A stretch of 56,506 nucleotides of DNA from Rikenellaceae bacterium (GTDB taxonomy: Bacteria; Bacteroidota; Bacteroidia; Bacteroidales; Rikenellaceae), in NCBI GenBank assembly GCA_015060075.1, contig SUZE01000004.1, positions 61,287 to 117,792 on the forward strand, given 5' to 3'. Position numbers and translations under genes: made by a program. Below the pieces are notes generated by a model. It did not search any database, had not been told where the DNA came from, and worked only from the letters and a program-made list of their open reading frames with translations. Position 1 is the first letter of the stretch; each line of letters opens with the position of its first letter. Below are positions 23,736-33,247 of the stretch, piece after piece.

Positions 23736-24977
23736 ATGACAAAGATTCTTTTGATTCTTGCCCTTCTGGGCGGTGGCATCATCAACACCAATGCGCAAAG
23801 CGCACAAGACAAAGTGCCACACAGGGTGCAGACTTGTCCTAAAATCGGCTCGGAGCGTACCGAGATTATTCTGCCACAAGTGAATGGCTACAACATCTAC
23901 AAGGGTGATTTCCACACCCACACAATGTACTCGGACGCTCGTATCAGTCCGAAAGGACGCGTTATGGAGGCTTGGAGTGATGGTTTGGATATTCTCGCCA
24001 TTACCGACCACTACGAGGCCCGCGAAAACGAGAAAAATCTTTTGAAAGTACTTGCGAAGTACAGTGAAGACGGCAAACCTAAGAGGAGCCTTTATGCTGC
24101 ACCATACTCGAAGCCGAAAGATGGCTCTGACCCGGGCGTTATGGCGGACTTCAACGCCATACATCAGGAGGCTGTAAGCGAAAACCGTTGGGCAGGATAC
24201 AATCTGTTACTCATCAAGGGTTGCGAGTTTGGTCGCAACACCAACGACAAGGGTCACTTCAATGCCCTCTTTGTAAAAGACCTCAATACGCTATATAGCT
24301 ACAACTTGGAGGACTCGTTCCGTAAAGTTCGCGAGCAGGGAGGTATCGTTATCCACAACCACCCGTCATACAAGCGACCAAAAGGTTCAACCGACAAGAG
24401 CGAGTGGGACAAGATGGTATACGGAGAAGGTTTAATCAAGGGCGTGGAAGTTGCCAACGGCTACAACTTTTATCCACGCATGGTGCGCCGATGCATCGAG
24501 GAGAAGTTGGCTATGTTCGGAAATACTGACGAGCACCGCTTCACGACATATCGTTTTGGCTCTCGTAACGTATTCCGCACTATGACACTCGTTTTTGCAA
24601 AGGAGTGCACCGAAAAGGCTATCAAGGAGGCGATTCTCGACTGTCGCACACTCGTATATTCTGGTGGTTGCGTAATTGGCGAGGAGCAGTTGCTCAGCGA
24701 CTTCCTCAACGCTTCAATCCATTGCCAACAGGTAATGGAGAACAAGAAGAAGGGTGAGCGCACCTATACACTCACCAACATGACCTCTTTCCCTTACAGA
24801 CTTCGTCAAGGCAAGACCATTCACGAATTGGAGCCATTCGAAACCATAACAATCTCCTTCGGAAAGGATAAGAATAGCGGAGAGATGCTTCCACCGAAGT
24901 TCCGTGTGGAGAATATGTGGCATATAGACTACAAGCACCCGAATATCGAAATAGAGATTGATAAAAAGCTAAAATAA
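23736..24977 (+). CDS. Secreted PHP phosphodiesterase, array gene 1
   Basis: This 413-residue copy has a signal peptide ending at INTNA|QS. The motifs are FHTHTMYSD, AITDHYE, VIHNHPSYKRP and NTDEHRFT, and the C-terminal beta domain closes with NMWHIDYKHP. The start codon ATG 23736 is chosen for the signal peptide; an upstream GTG at 23673 lies inside the leader. It shares with genes 3 and 4 the KGCEFG/KGCEMA motif, whereas gene 2 has KGSEIS. The next gene starts 12 nt after its stop. Confidence 0.88.
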   Translation: MTKILLILALLGGGIINTNAQSAQDKVPHRVQTCPKIGSERTEIILPQVNGYNIYKGDFHTHTMYSDARISPKGRVMEAWSDGLDILAITDHYEARENEKNLLKVLAKYSEDGKPKRSLYAAPYSKPKDGSDPGVMADFNAIHQEAVSENRWAGYNLLLIKGCEFGRNTNDKGHFNALFVKDLNTLYSYNLEDSFRKVREQGGIVIHNHPSYKRPKGSTDKSEWDKMVYGEGLIKGVEVANGYNFYPRMVRRCIEEKLAMFGNTDEHRFTTYRFGSRNVFRTMTLVFAKECTEKAIKEAILDCRTLVYSGGCVIGEEQLLSDFLNASIHCQQVMENKKKGERTYTLTNMTSFPYRLRQGKTIHELEPFETITISFGKDKNSGEMLPPKFRVENMWHIDYKHPNIEIEIDKKLK

Positions 24978-24989
24978 AACCACGAAACT

Positions 24990-26213
24990 ATGAAAAGATT
25001 TTTCACTCTGCTGACTATTCTCGGCTGTTGTATCTTTGGTGTAGAGGCGCAGAACGAGAAGAAAATTCCTGATGTTCACAAGACTTGCAATGAGCAGATT
25101 TATCGCCGCACGGAGATTATTCTGCCACAAGTGAAAGGTTACAACTGCTACAAGGCAGACCTTCATGTTCACACCATCTACTCGGACGGTGATATTACTC
25201 CTCGTCAGCGTGTGCGTGAGGCTTGGTACGATGGTTTGGATATCATCGCCATTACCGACCACCTCGAAGCCCGCAACTACGAGAAGTATATGTTGCGAGC
25301 TCTTGCTCCGCACAATCCCGATGGCAAACCGCACAAGTACTACCATGCAGGTTCGGTACGCCTTATGAAAGACGGCACCGACCCGGGCATTCGCAGTAAC
25401 CACAATGCTACATTTGCCGAAGCCGAGGAGTATGTAAAGAAGGAGGGTTATCCTCTCTTGCTCATCAAGGGTTCCGAGATTTCGCGCAAGCCACAGACAC
25501 AAGGACACTTCAATGCTCTTTTCTTGAAGGATGTTAATGCAATCTACAACATTGACACAAAGGAGACTCTGCGCAATGTTCACAAGCAGGGCGGCCTTGT
25601 AATTCACAACCATCCTGGATACCGTCGCAACACCACCGACAAGAGCGAGTGGCAGGCGGAGGTATATGCCGAGAAGTTATTTGATGGCGTGGAGATTGTC
25701 AATGGCACAAAATTCTATCCTAAGATGATTCGCCGTTGTGTGGAGGAGAATCTCTTTATGGTTGGCAACACCGACACTCACCGCCCAACATCAGGACAAT
25801 ACAAGGATATGGGATTCTTCCGCACAATGACCATTATTCTCGCTAAGGAGCGTACCGAAGAGGCAATTAAAGAGGCTCTTTTGAACCGCCGCACCATCGT
25901 CTATTCGGGTGGTGATTTGATGGGCGAAGAGAAGTGGCTTGCGGAGCTATTGAACGCATCGCTTAATGTACAGAATATGGGTGTCAGTTCGAAAAAAGGG
26001 GCGAAATATCAGCAATATTGCATAACAAACACAACCTCTTTGACCTACAAACTGCGTCAAAAGAATACCGTTCACACGTTAGAGCCATTCAGCACTATCA
26101 TTGTGGATATGCGAGTAGGTGACGGAGGGTTCTCTGCTCCTACATTTGTGATAGATAATATGTGGCATATAGACTACCAACACCCAGAGGTAACTCTCAA
26201 ATTCGACAAATAG
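24990..26213 (+). CDS. Secreted PHP phosphodiesterase, array gene 2
   Basis: This 407-residue copy has a signal peptide ending at GVEA|QN. Metal motifs are LHVHTIYSD, AITDHLE, VIHNHPGYRRN and NTDTHRPT. It resembles the divergent copy at 20302-21528 more than array genes 1, 3 and 4: both have DGxxTPRxRVREAWYDGLDII, DHLE and an MLRALAPHNPDGKP-like insert. That suggests the divergent gene and this one share a recent ancestor. The C-terminal domain ends NMWHIDYQHP. Confidence 0.88.
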   Translation: MKRFFTLLTILGCCIFGVEAQNEKKIPDVHKTCNEQIYRRTEIILPQVKGYNCYKADLHVHTIYSDGDITPRQRVREAWYDGLDIIAITDHLEARNYEKYMLRALAPHNPDGKPHKYYHAGSVRLMKDGTDPGIRSNHNATFAEAEEYVKKEGYPLLLIKGSEISRKPQTQGHFNALFLKDVNAIYNIDTKETLRNVHKQGGLVIHNHPGYRRNTTDKSEWQAEVYAEKLFDGVEIVNGTKFYPKMIRRCVEENLFMVGNTDTHRPTSGQYKDMGFFRTMTIILAKERTEEAIKEALLNRRTIVYSGGDLMGEEKWLAELLNASLNVQNMGVSSKKGAKYQQYCITNTTSLTYKLRQKNTVHTLEPFSTIIVDMRVGDGGFSAPTFVIDNMWHIDYQHPEVTLKFDK

Positions 26214-26233
26214 ACAATCTTAGAAATAAAATC

Positions 26234-27448
26234 ATGAAACACTTATTACTGATTTTGGGAGCAATTGGACTCCTCGCTACTGCCACTGCACAGAAGAAGA
26301 TTCCAAGTTCACACAACACATGCAAAGAGTCGTGGAACCGCCGCACCGAGATTATCACTCCGCAGGTAAAGGGTTACAACTGCTACAAGGCGGACCTTCA
26401 TGTTCACACCTCCTACTCTGATGGTTGTGTGAATCCATCGGGCAGAGTAATGGAGGCTTGGTACGAGGGAATGGACATTCTCGCCATCACCGACCACTAC
26501 GAAAGTCACGGTGGTGTAAAGAAGTTTTTTAAGGTTGTAGCACCTTACAACAAAAACAAAAAGCCTACACGCTATATTGTTCCCGGCTCGAGCAAGATGC
26601 CGAAAGACGGCATTGACCCAGGTCTTAAAGTCGATTTCAACGCTATCCATAAGGAGGCTGCTGCCTCCAACATTCGTCATAACTATGGTATGTTGATTAT
26701 TAAAGGTTGCGAGATGGCACGCAACAAAGAGAAGTTGGGACACTACAACGCAATCTTCGTGAAGGACCTCAACAGCGTCTATGCTTTCGAGCTGAAAGAG
26801 GCTTTCAAAAAGGTTAAGGAGCAAGGAGGTCTTATATTTCACAACCACCCGGGCGATGTATCAAGATACGAGAAGGAGTGGCACGAGGACGTGCACAAGT
26901 CGGGTTTGATTGACGGCATTGAGGTCGCTAACGGTTTCCGTTACTATCCACAAATGGTAAATCGTTGCATCGAGCGAAAGTACTTTATGGTAGGCAATAC
27001 CGATGCTCACGGCTTTACTGCGCACCGCTACACAGTTAATGGTTGTTTCCGTACACACACCATTATCTTTGCGAAGGAGTGCACCGAAGAGATGGTCAAA
27101 GATGCGTTGTTGAACCGCCGCACCATCGTCTACTCGGGTGGCGATTTGATTGGTGAAAAGGAGTGGCTTTCGGAGTTTTTGAATGCCTCTATCGAGTGCC
27201 AATTCGTCAAGGAGAGTTCAAAGGGCGATAGTCGTACCTACACCTTTACAAATATATCTTCATACCCATATCGTTTGCGTGTAGGTGGCACAGTTCACGT
27301 CTTGGAGCCATTCAAAACCCTTACTATACCTTTTGGAAAGGATAAGAAGACAGGCAAACTTTTGAAACCGGTTTGCCGTGTTGAAAATATGTGGTGCGCA
27401 GACTACCAACACCCTACTATCGAGATTAAGATTGATAAAAAACAATAA
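26234..27448 (+). CDS. Secreted PHP phosphodiesterase, array gene 3
   Basis: This 404-residue copy has a signal peptide ending TATA|QK. The start at 26234 is chosen because the upstream in-frame ATG at 26162 overlaps the end of gene 2 and adds a non-signal segment. Motifs are LHVHTSYSD, AITDHYE, IFHNHPGDVSR and NTDAHGFT. The loop after HNHPG is shorter than in other copies (the TTDKSEW segment is reduced), so the substrate pocket may differ. The terminal signature is NMWCADYQHP. Confidence 0.88.
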   Translation: MKHLLLILGAIGLLATATAQKKIPSSHNTCKESWNRRTEIITPQVKGYNCYKADLHVHTSYSDGCVNPSGRVMEAWYEGMDILAITDHYESHGGVKKFFKVVAPYNKNKKPTRYIVPGSSKMPKDGIDPGLKVDFNAIHKEAAASNIRHNYGMLIIKGCEMARNKEKLGHYNAIFVKDLNSVYAFELKEAFKKVKEQGGLIFHNHPGDVSRYEKEWHEDVHKSGLIDGIEVANGFRYYPQMVNRCIERKYFMVGNTDAHGFTAHRYTVNGCFRTHTIIFAKECTEEMVKDALLNRRTIVYSGGDLIGEKEWLSEFLNASIECQFVKESSKGDSRTYTFTNISSYPYRLRVGGTVHVLEPFKTLTIPFGKDKKTGKLLKPVCRVENMWCADYQHPTIEIKIDKKQ

Positions 27449-27476
27449 TAAATAATAAACCTAAAACATCTATTCT

Positions 27477-28667
27477 ATGAAAAAGAGTTTTATTCTCTTG
27501 CTATTTGCAAGTTTGTGCGTATTCACTGCTGATGCGCAGAAAAAAATTCCTCACACCTACCGACCATTTGGTCGTCAGGCAACCGAGCGCAAGGAGATTA
27601 TCCTTCCGCAGGTAAATGGCTACAACATTTACAAGGCAGATTTTCACATTCACACCTCTTATTCTGATGGTCGAGTAAACCCACAAGGACGTGTATTGGA
27701 GGCGTGGTACGACGGTTTGGATATCATCGCCATTACCGACCACTACGAGGGAGTAAGTGGCATTAAGAGGGCTGCAAAGGTTGCTGCTCCACAAAATGGC
27801 GGCACTCCTTTTGAGTATAAGAGTGCAAAGGAGTTAGGCACTGCTCCTGCCGACTTCAACGCTATTCACAAGGAGGCGGCTTCGGCTGCAAAGCAGATGG
27901 GAGTCCCTATGCTTGTCATTAAGGGTTGCGAGATGGCTCGTGAGCCAAAAGAGTTCGGACACTTCAACTGCCTCTTCCTCAAAGACATCAACAAGGTTTA
28001 CAATCCGGACCTCTTTGTTGCATTGAAGAATGTCAAGAAGCAGGGCGGTTTCGTTATCCACAACCACCCATCGTATCGCCGTGGCACTACCGATAAGAGC
28101 GAGAGTCACAAGAAGTTATACGAGCAGGGCTTGATTGATGGTGTAGAGGTTGCCAATGGCGAAAACTTCTACCCTCTTATGGTACGCCGTTGCATTGAGG
28201 AGCAGCTTACAATGTTTGGTAATACAGACGAGCATGTATTGACCTCGTACCGCTTTGGCACCCACAACTGCTACCGCACAATGACTCTCGTATTTGCAAA
28301 GAAGTTGAACGAGAAATCGATTAAGAATGCATTGTTGGAGGACCGTACTCTCGTATATGTTTGTGGTTATTTGGCAGGCGAACAGCAGTTGCTCAGCGAC
28401 TTCTTAAATGCAGCCGTAACCTGCAAAATGGTTAAGGAGAACGCAAAGAAGGGACAGCGCACCTATATGCTTACAAATATGTCCTCTATCACCTATCGCT
28501 TGCGCCGTGGCAGAACCGTATATGAGTTAGAGCCGTTCAAGTCGTTGCAAGTAGTCATCGGCAAGAATAAGAAGACAGGCGAGTACGATGAGCCTAAATT
28601 CCGTGTGGACAATATGTGGCACGTAGATTTCAAGAACCCTACAATCACTCTTGAACTTGATAAATAA
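27477..28667 (+). CDS. Secreted PHP phosphodiesterase, array gene 4
   Basis: This 396-residue copy has a signal peptide ending TADA|QK. Motifs are FHIHTSYSD, AITDHYE, VIHNHPSYRRG and NTDEHVLT, and the C-terminal signature is NMWHVDFKNP. The segment between the second and third metal motifs is the shortest of the array members, lacking the KPKDG/MPKDG stretch of genes 1 and 3. The next gene starts 9 nt after its stop. Confidence 0.88.
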   Translation: MKKSFILLLFASLCVFTADAQKKIPHTYRPFGRQATERKEIILPQVNGYNIYKADFHIHTSYSDGRVNPQGRVLEAWYDGLDIIAITDHYEGVSGIKRAAKVAAPQNGGTPFEYKSAKELGTAPADFNAIHKEAASAAKQMGVPMLVIKGCEMAREPKEFGHFNCLFLKDINKVYNPDLFVALKNVKKQGGFVIHNHPSYRRGTTDKSESHKKLYEQGLIDGVEVANGENFYPLMVRRCIEEQLTMFGNTDEHVLTSYRFGTHNCYRTMTLVFAKKLNEKSIKNALLEDRTLVYVCGYLAGEQQLLSDFLNAAVTCKMVKENAKKGQRTYMLTNMSSITYRLRRGRTVYELEPFKSLQVVIGKNKKTGEYDEPKFRVDNMWHVDFKNPTITLELDK

Positions 28668-28676
28668 AATAAGAAG

Positions 28677-29876
28677 ATGAAAAGAGTATTTTTAATTTTG
28701 GCATTGGCAGGTCTATGCTTTGCCGATGCCGCAGCGCAAAAGAAGATTCCGGAGACCATAACATTCGTTCAGAATGCTCAGCGCCGTACGGAGATTATTC
28801 TTCCACAAGTCAATGGTCTGAACGTCTACAAAGCAGACCTTCACACCCACTCCATATACTCTGATGCAGAACTCACACCCGAAGAGCGTGTAAAGGAGGC
28901 ATGGTTTGATGGTTTGGATATATTTGCGATGACCGACCATGTAGAGTATCGCCGACATGAGCCTAATATGCTCAAATTCTTGAAGGGTTACACCGGAGGA
29001 GAGGTTAAGAAGGCTGTAAATTCGAACGTTATCCGTAAAGCTGCTACGGAGCAGGGCATTTTGGCAGATTTAAATCTCCCTACCAAACTTGCACAGAAGG
29101 CGGCAAAGGCGTATGGCGATGCACTGCTGATTATCCCTGCTTGTGAGATTACCCGTGAGCCTAAGACCATCGGGCACTTCAACGCACTCTTCACAACCGA
29201 CAACAACGCCATCTACGATACCGACCCATTACAGTCGTTGCGTAACGCAAAAAAGCAAGGTGCGCTTATCACCCAGAACCACCCGGGTTGGAGCCGTAAG
29301 ACGTGCGATATCACCGAGTTCGAGCAGAAGGCATTCGACGAGAAGTTGATTGATGGCGTAGAGATTATGAATGGTTATTGGTTCTATCCTAAGGCTATGC
29401 AGCGTTGCGTGGATTGGAATCTATACATGCTTGGTTGTACGGATATCCACAACCGAACTAACCACTATCGTCAAAACGGATACTTCCGCACTATGACTCT
29501 TATTTTTGCGAAGGAGAACACCTCAAAGGCTATTCGCAAGGCATTGGAGAAGGGGCATACCTTGGCATATAGCGCAGGTAATATCGCAGGTGATGCCAAA
29601 TTATTGCAGGACTTCTTCAAGGCTTCGGTAAGTTACAAGTTCCTCTCTCGTGGTAAGAAAGGTGCTGCAACATACGCCTTGACAAATACCACTTCGTTGG
29701 ACTATAAGATTCGTGTTGGCAAGAGAGTCTACGAATTACCTGCATTCCAGACTATCACAATATCCGTTTCGAAGAACAAAGATGGCCAAGACAAGGATAT
29801 AACATTCTCTGTAACCAACATGTGGGAAGTTGGGTACAAAAATCCTAAAATCGTCTTAAAAGCCACCGCTAAATAG
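28677..29876 (+). CDS. Secreted PHP phosphodiesterase, array gene 5 (most divergent)
   Basis: This 399-residue copy has a signal peptide ending DAAA|QK. It keeps LHTHSIYSD, MTDHVEY and CTDIHNRT, but the HNHP motif reads TQNHPGW, so the first His is Gln. In PHP folds the second His of this motif is the more likely metal ligand, so activity may be kept. It also has an acidic-to-neutral change in the C-terminal signature (NMWEVGYKNP) and an insert around residues 95-130. It may have a different substrate. A terminator follows at 29899-29930. Confidence 0.86.
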   Translation: MKRVFLILALAGLCFADAAAQKKIPETITFVQNAQRRTEIILPQVNGLNVYKADLHTHSIYSDAELTPEERVKEAWFDGLDIFAMTDHVEYRRHEPNMLKFLKGYTGGEVKKAVNSNVIRKAATEQGILADLNLPTKLAQKAAKAYGDALLIIPACEITREPKTIGHFNALFTTDNNAIYDTDPLQSLRNAKKQGALITQNHPGWSRKTCDITEFEQKAFDEKLIDGVEIMNGYWFYPKAMQRCVDWNLYMLGCTDIHNRTNHYRQNGYFRTMTLIFAKENTSKAIRKALEKGHTLAYSAGNIAGDAKLLQDFFKASVSYKFLSRGKKGAATYALTNTTSLDYKIRVGKRVYELPAFQTITISVSKNKDGQDKDITFSVTNMWEVGYKNPKIVLKATAK

Positions 29877-29898
29877 TGACGTCATTTTGTTTACAAGT

Positions 29899-29930
29899 AA
29901 CAACCTTCGAGTTCGGGGGTTGTTTTTTAT
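29899..29930 (+). terminator. Terminator after the PHP operon
   Basis: AACAACC (29899-29905) pairs with GGTTGTT (29918-29924), with extra G-T pairs inside, followed by TTTTTATTTTTT. A second hairpin (CAGAATT/AATTCTG, 29943-29959) with its own T-run follows immediately. Confidence 0.88.
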
Positions 29931-29970
29931 TTTTTATATTCCCAGAATTAAAAATTCTGATATTTTTTTG

Positions 29971-29978
29971 TACCTTTG
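29971..29978 (+). promoter_or_regulatory. -7 box (TACCTTTG) of the metallophosphoesterase gene
   Basis: A perfect TAnnTTTG match 35 nt before the ATG at 30014, directly after the second terminator-like hairpin. It indicates that this gene is transcribed separately from the PHP array. Confidence 0.65.
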
Positions 29979-30013
29979 TGCCACTATTCTCAATAAAGCG
30001 AATTATTATCGAC

Positions 30014-32563
30014 ATGAAAAAGCTCTTACTTGTTTTAGCCGCAGTAGGCTTCTTTGCCGTTGGTTGCCAGACGGACAATACCTCCGACAACGCAGTTAAT
30101 GTGGGCGATGGTACGACTTTGACCATTTCATTGCCACAAACCCGCACCTCGTTGGGCGGAAAGGTGGGCGATACCTATCCAATCTATTGGAGCGAAGGGG
30201 ATAAAATCGTTGTAAATGGCTCTCTATCCGAAAAGGTTTGTATTGATGTAGACGACAATAGTCGTGCTAAATTTGTAGTAAACCCTTCACCGGAGTACCC
30301 TTACCACATCACCTACCCATATTGCGAATCAACTTCTGCCGAGCAGGCGGTTGTAGAGTTCCCTGCCGAGCAGGTATATACCGAAGGTACGTTTGCACCT
30401 AATTGTGTGCCAATGTGCGGATATGCCGAGAAGAAGAGCAAGACTATCGCATTGAAGCACCTCGCAAGCGTTTTGCGTGTGCCTGTGAAGGCAAAATTCG
30501 ATGGTGCAGCATTGGAAAAGGTTGTTTTAACAGCCGAGAATAGTGTTGCAGGCGAGTATAATGTTGATTGTCAAAATGCAGCAATCACGGCGACCGAGAG
30601 TGTCGGCAATGTTGTGACATACACCCTCCCTGCAAATTTCACCCTTTCATCTTCAACCGAGAGCGTTTTACATATCGTTCTCCCTGCCGTAGAAATTGGA
30701 GCTTGCACAATCGAGTTTATCGAGAAAGGCGGAGAAAAGATGGTGGCAACCTGGACACCAAGCACCTCGCTCTCGAAGGGCGTTGTGCGAGAGTTTAAGA
30801 CTGTAACATACGCTCCAAAGACTACCACCGTTTTGACATCATTCGAGGCAGTAGCAGACGAGTTTGAAATCTTCTACGAGAATATCAAAGGTTATGTTCG
30901 CTATACCGATGGCTCGCCAATTGCAGGCGTAGCAATGAGTGATGGTTTCCAGGTGGTTAAAACCGATGTAAACGGCTATTACGAGATGAGTGGCGTAACC
31001 CCTGAGACTTGGTATATCTATTGTTCGTTGCCCGCTGATGTAAAGGTTCCGATTGACGATTTGGGCCGACCGGGCTTCTTCCAGAAGTACGAGGTAAACA
31101 AATATCAGTACGATTTCGAGTTCGAGAAGTTGCCTAATGGTCCGGAGGAGGAGTTTGCAATCTTCGCTATTGCCGACCCACAGGTAAACTCCTCTGAAAG
31201 CACTGAACGTTTCAAGTTGCAGGCTTCATCTGAAATAAAGAATTACACAACTAAGATTGGCATGCCTTGTTATGGTATTGCTTTGGGAGATATTATCAGT
31301 AACACAAATGGTCTCCGAGAAAAGCTATTTGTAGAGATACAAGAGGCTCTATCTGCAACAAATACCGGAATCCCTGTATTTGCAGTATTTGGCAATCATG
31401 ACAATAGTGATTTTAACGAGTCCAACTTAGTATTCCCAGACGAGCGCAACAGCACATTTAATTTGAAGATTCAGCGTCCATTCGAGGAGGCTTTCGGACC
31501 TGTAAACTATTCATTCAATCGTGGTGATGCTCATATTGTAACCCTGCGAAACACACAGTATATGTATAATTATACTCCTGGTGGCGACTATGTTGAGATG
31601 AAATTTACCGACAGGCAGTATGAGTGGATAGAGCAGGATTTAGCATTGGTACCAAAGAATAAGATGGTGATATTCTGTGTGCATATTCCTATATTTAACA
31701 GTAAGAACGGAGCCCATGTACAGGATGTACTCACTCTGCTCAACGAGTTCGAAGAGGCTCATATTTTGTCGGGGCATCTACACTACCGCAAATGCTACGA
31801 CTATACAAAAGCGACACCTCAGCGCAACATCTTTGAGCAAAGTATTACTGCGGCGCATGCAACAGGCTGGGGTGACAATGTAAACTTGTGTTGCGATGGT
31901 GCGCCAATGGGGCACGAAGTGCTTATCGTTAAGAATGGCGCATTCACAAAGTGGTACCACAAAGGTTTTCCGTACGGTATGAACGATGAAAATTATCAGA
32001 TTCGTTTGCATCGTGGAGGCGATATTACGGGTGCAGCTATTCCGGAGGGTGATGCCAACAAGAACGGCACCAAAGGTTATTATCAATTCCCATACAATAG
32101 CAATACAATCCTTGCAAATGTATTCTGTTCTGACCCTCATACTTGGACAATTGAAGTGTGGAAATACAACAAATCAACGGGTAATAGAACAACTAAAATT
32201 GGCACTATGACCTCGCTTGAATCTTATGCTAAAACACCGACTTACGATGAGTTAGTTGGTTCATACACATACGAGGACCCTAAACGACCAGACGCAACAG
32301 TAACCGATTCGGGACGAGATTTCTGGACTATCGGTGCATTGTTGGGCCATTTAGGCTTAGGTCTAACCGGTCAATATCACGAGTGCCATACTTTATGGAA
32401 ATACACTTTATCAGATGCTGATGCCGAGGCTGACATTATGGTTGTGGCTCGTGACCAGTTCGGCAACGAATATACCGAAACCAAGTTCCAGGAAGGTACA
32501 AATATCGATTATGTCATCTACGATGCAAGCCTTAACGGAAAATCTAATTCGACAGTTGAATAA
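30014..32563 (+). CDS. Calcineurin-like metallophosphoesterase lipoprotein
   Basis: This 849-residue protein has a lipobox AVGC (Cys18), so it is a membrane-anchored envelope protein. Residues ~30-285 form a fimbrillin-like beta region (ISLPQTRTSLGG...). A MetallophosN-type Ig-like domain follows (about 290-370). The calcineurin-type catalytic domain has IADPQ (Asp388), GDII (425), GNHDN (460) and SGHLHYR; the DPQ in place of DxH is usual for the MetallophosC-associated subfamily. A MetallophosC-type domain ends the protein. The ATG at 30014 is chosen for the lipobox; an upstream GTG at 29876 reads through the terminator. It adds another surface phosphoesterase beside the PHP genes. Confidence 0.9.
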   Translation: MKKLLLVLAAVGFFAVGCQTDNTSDNAVNVGDGTTLTISLPQTRTSLGGKVGDTYPIYWSEGDKIVVNGSLSEKVCIDVDDNSRAKFVVNPSPEYPYHITYPYCESTSAEQAVVEFPAEQVYTEGTFAPNCVPMCGYAEKKSKTIALKHLASVLRVPVKAKFDGAALEKVVLTAENSVAGEYNVDCQNAAITATESVGNVVTYTLPANFTLSSSTESVLHIVLPAVEIGACTIEFIEKGGEKMVATWTPSTSLSKGVVREFKTVTYAPKTTTVLTSFEAVADEFEIFYENIKGYVRYTDGSPIAGVAMSDGFQVVKTDVNGYYEMSGVTPETWYIYCSLPADVKVPIDDLGRPGFFQKYEVNKYQYDFEFEKLPNGPEEEFAIFAIADPQVNSSESTERFKLQASSEIKNYTTKIGMPCYGIALGDIISNTNGLREKLFVEIQEALSATNTGIPVFAVFGNHDNSDFNESNLVFPDERNSTFNLKIQRPFEEAFGPVNYSFNRGDAHIVTLRNTQYMYNYTPGGDYVEMKFTDRQYEWIEQDLALVPKNKMVIFCVHIPIFNSKNGAHVQDVLTLLNEFEEAHILSGHLHYRKCYDYTKATPQRNIFEQSITAAHATGWGDNVNLCCDGAPMGHEVLIVKNGAFTKWYHKGFPYGMNDENYQIRLHRGGDITGAAIPEGDANKNGTKGYYQFPYNSNTILANVFCSDPHTWTIEVWKYNKSTGNRTTKIGTMTSLESYAKTPTYDELVGSYTYEDPKRPDATVTDSGRDFWTIGALLGHLGLGLTGQYHECHTLWKYTLSDADAEADIMVVARDQFGNEYTETKFQEGTNIDYVIYDASLNGKSNSTVE

Positions 32564-32590
32564 CTGATATAAAAAACCCTATGTTAGCAG

Positions 32591-32630
32591 TGACCTCCGT
32601 AGAGATTTTCTACGGAGGTCATATTTTGTA
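32591..32630 (+). terminator. Terminator after the metallophosphoesterase gene
   Basis: A perfect 13-bp stem (32591-32603 with 32609-32621) with a 5-nt loop, followed by TATTTTGT. It sits between convergent genes. Confidence 0.88.
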
Positions 32631-32631
32631 G

Positions 32632-33246
32632 CTACAATCGCCAAGCAACTTCATCTTTCAGTAGTTGGGAGGTTGGATTGTTTGGGAGATTTTGCAGAAG
32701 ATTTTTTATCGCCTCATCGGGGAGATTTATAGTCAGCGCCGTTGCGCCCTGCGCCACAAGGCGATTGTCCGAAAATGTTGTAACGGCTTGCACTATCGCA
32801 TTGACTACCGTTGCACTCTCTACCCCGCCGTTGCGAGCCGCCGAGAGCAGGGCGCAATAGGCAAGCAGGGCATTATCCGAACTACTCCACCTCTGCAATA
32901 ACTCTGCGACATCTGCAATACGGCTCAACAGCGCATGCGATGCCTGCTCGGCAACCTCGGAGTTGATAATTCCCGAAGCCCAAAAGTCAAAGTCGGGAGC
33001 TGCAACCCTCTCTGCATCGGCAATCCACAACGCCACAAGGCGCACCTCGCGGATATTTTGCGTATAGAAGTACTCCGCCAATTCGTGGTCGGTGCCAATC
33101 TCTCGTGCGAGGTTGCGAATGGCGTATATCTGCACGCCATAGTTACGCTCGTAGTCAGCACCGAAATAGCGCATCGTATCGAGCGCAGCACCATTCATCT
33201 CCTTGCGAAGACGAAATAGTAGCAGGCGTTTTTTCTGCTCAAACAT
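32632..33246 (-). CDS. HEAT-repeat protein resembling DNA alkylation repair (AlkD-like) enzymes
   Basis: This 204-residue all-helical protein has repeated helical hairpins. The N-terminal part (RYFGADYERNYGVQIYAIRNLAREIG...HELAEYFYTQNIREVRLVALWIAD) resembles the HEAT-like repeats of AlkC/AlkD-type DNA alkylation repair proteins. It is shorter than most AlkD proteins, and I cannot place the catalytic Asp/Trp pair with certainty. It ends 11 nt from the terminator hairpin and is followed on its strand by no gene; upstream on the same strand is the DUF4831 gene, 1 nt away, suggesting co-transcription. Confidence 0.55.
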   Translation of the reverse strand: MFEQKKRLLLFRLRKEMNGAALDTMRYFGADYERNYGVQIYAIRNLAREIGTDHELAEYFYTQNIREVRLVALWIADAERVAAPDFDFWASGIINSEVAEQASHALLSRIADVAELLQRWSSSDNALLAYCALLSAARNGGVESATVVNAIVQAVTTFSDNRLVAQGATALTINLPDEAIKNLLQNLPNNPTSQLLKDEVAWRL

Positions 33247-33247
33247 A

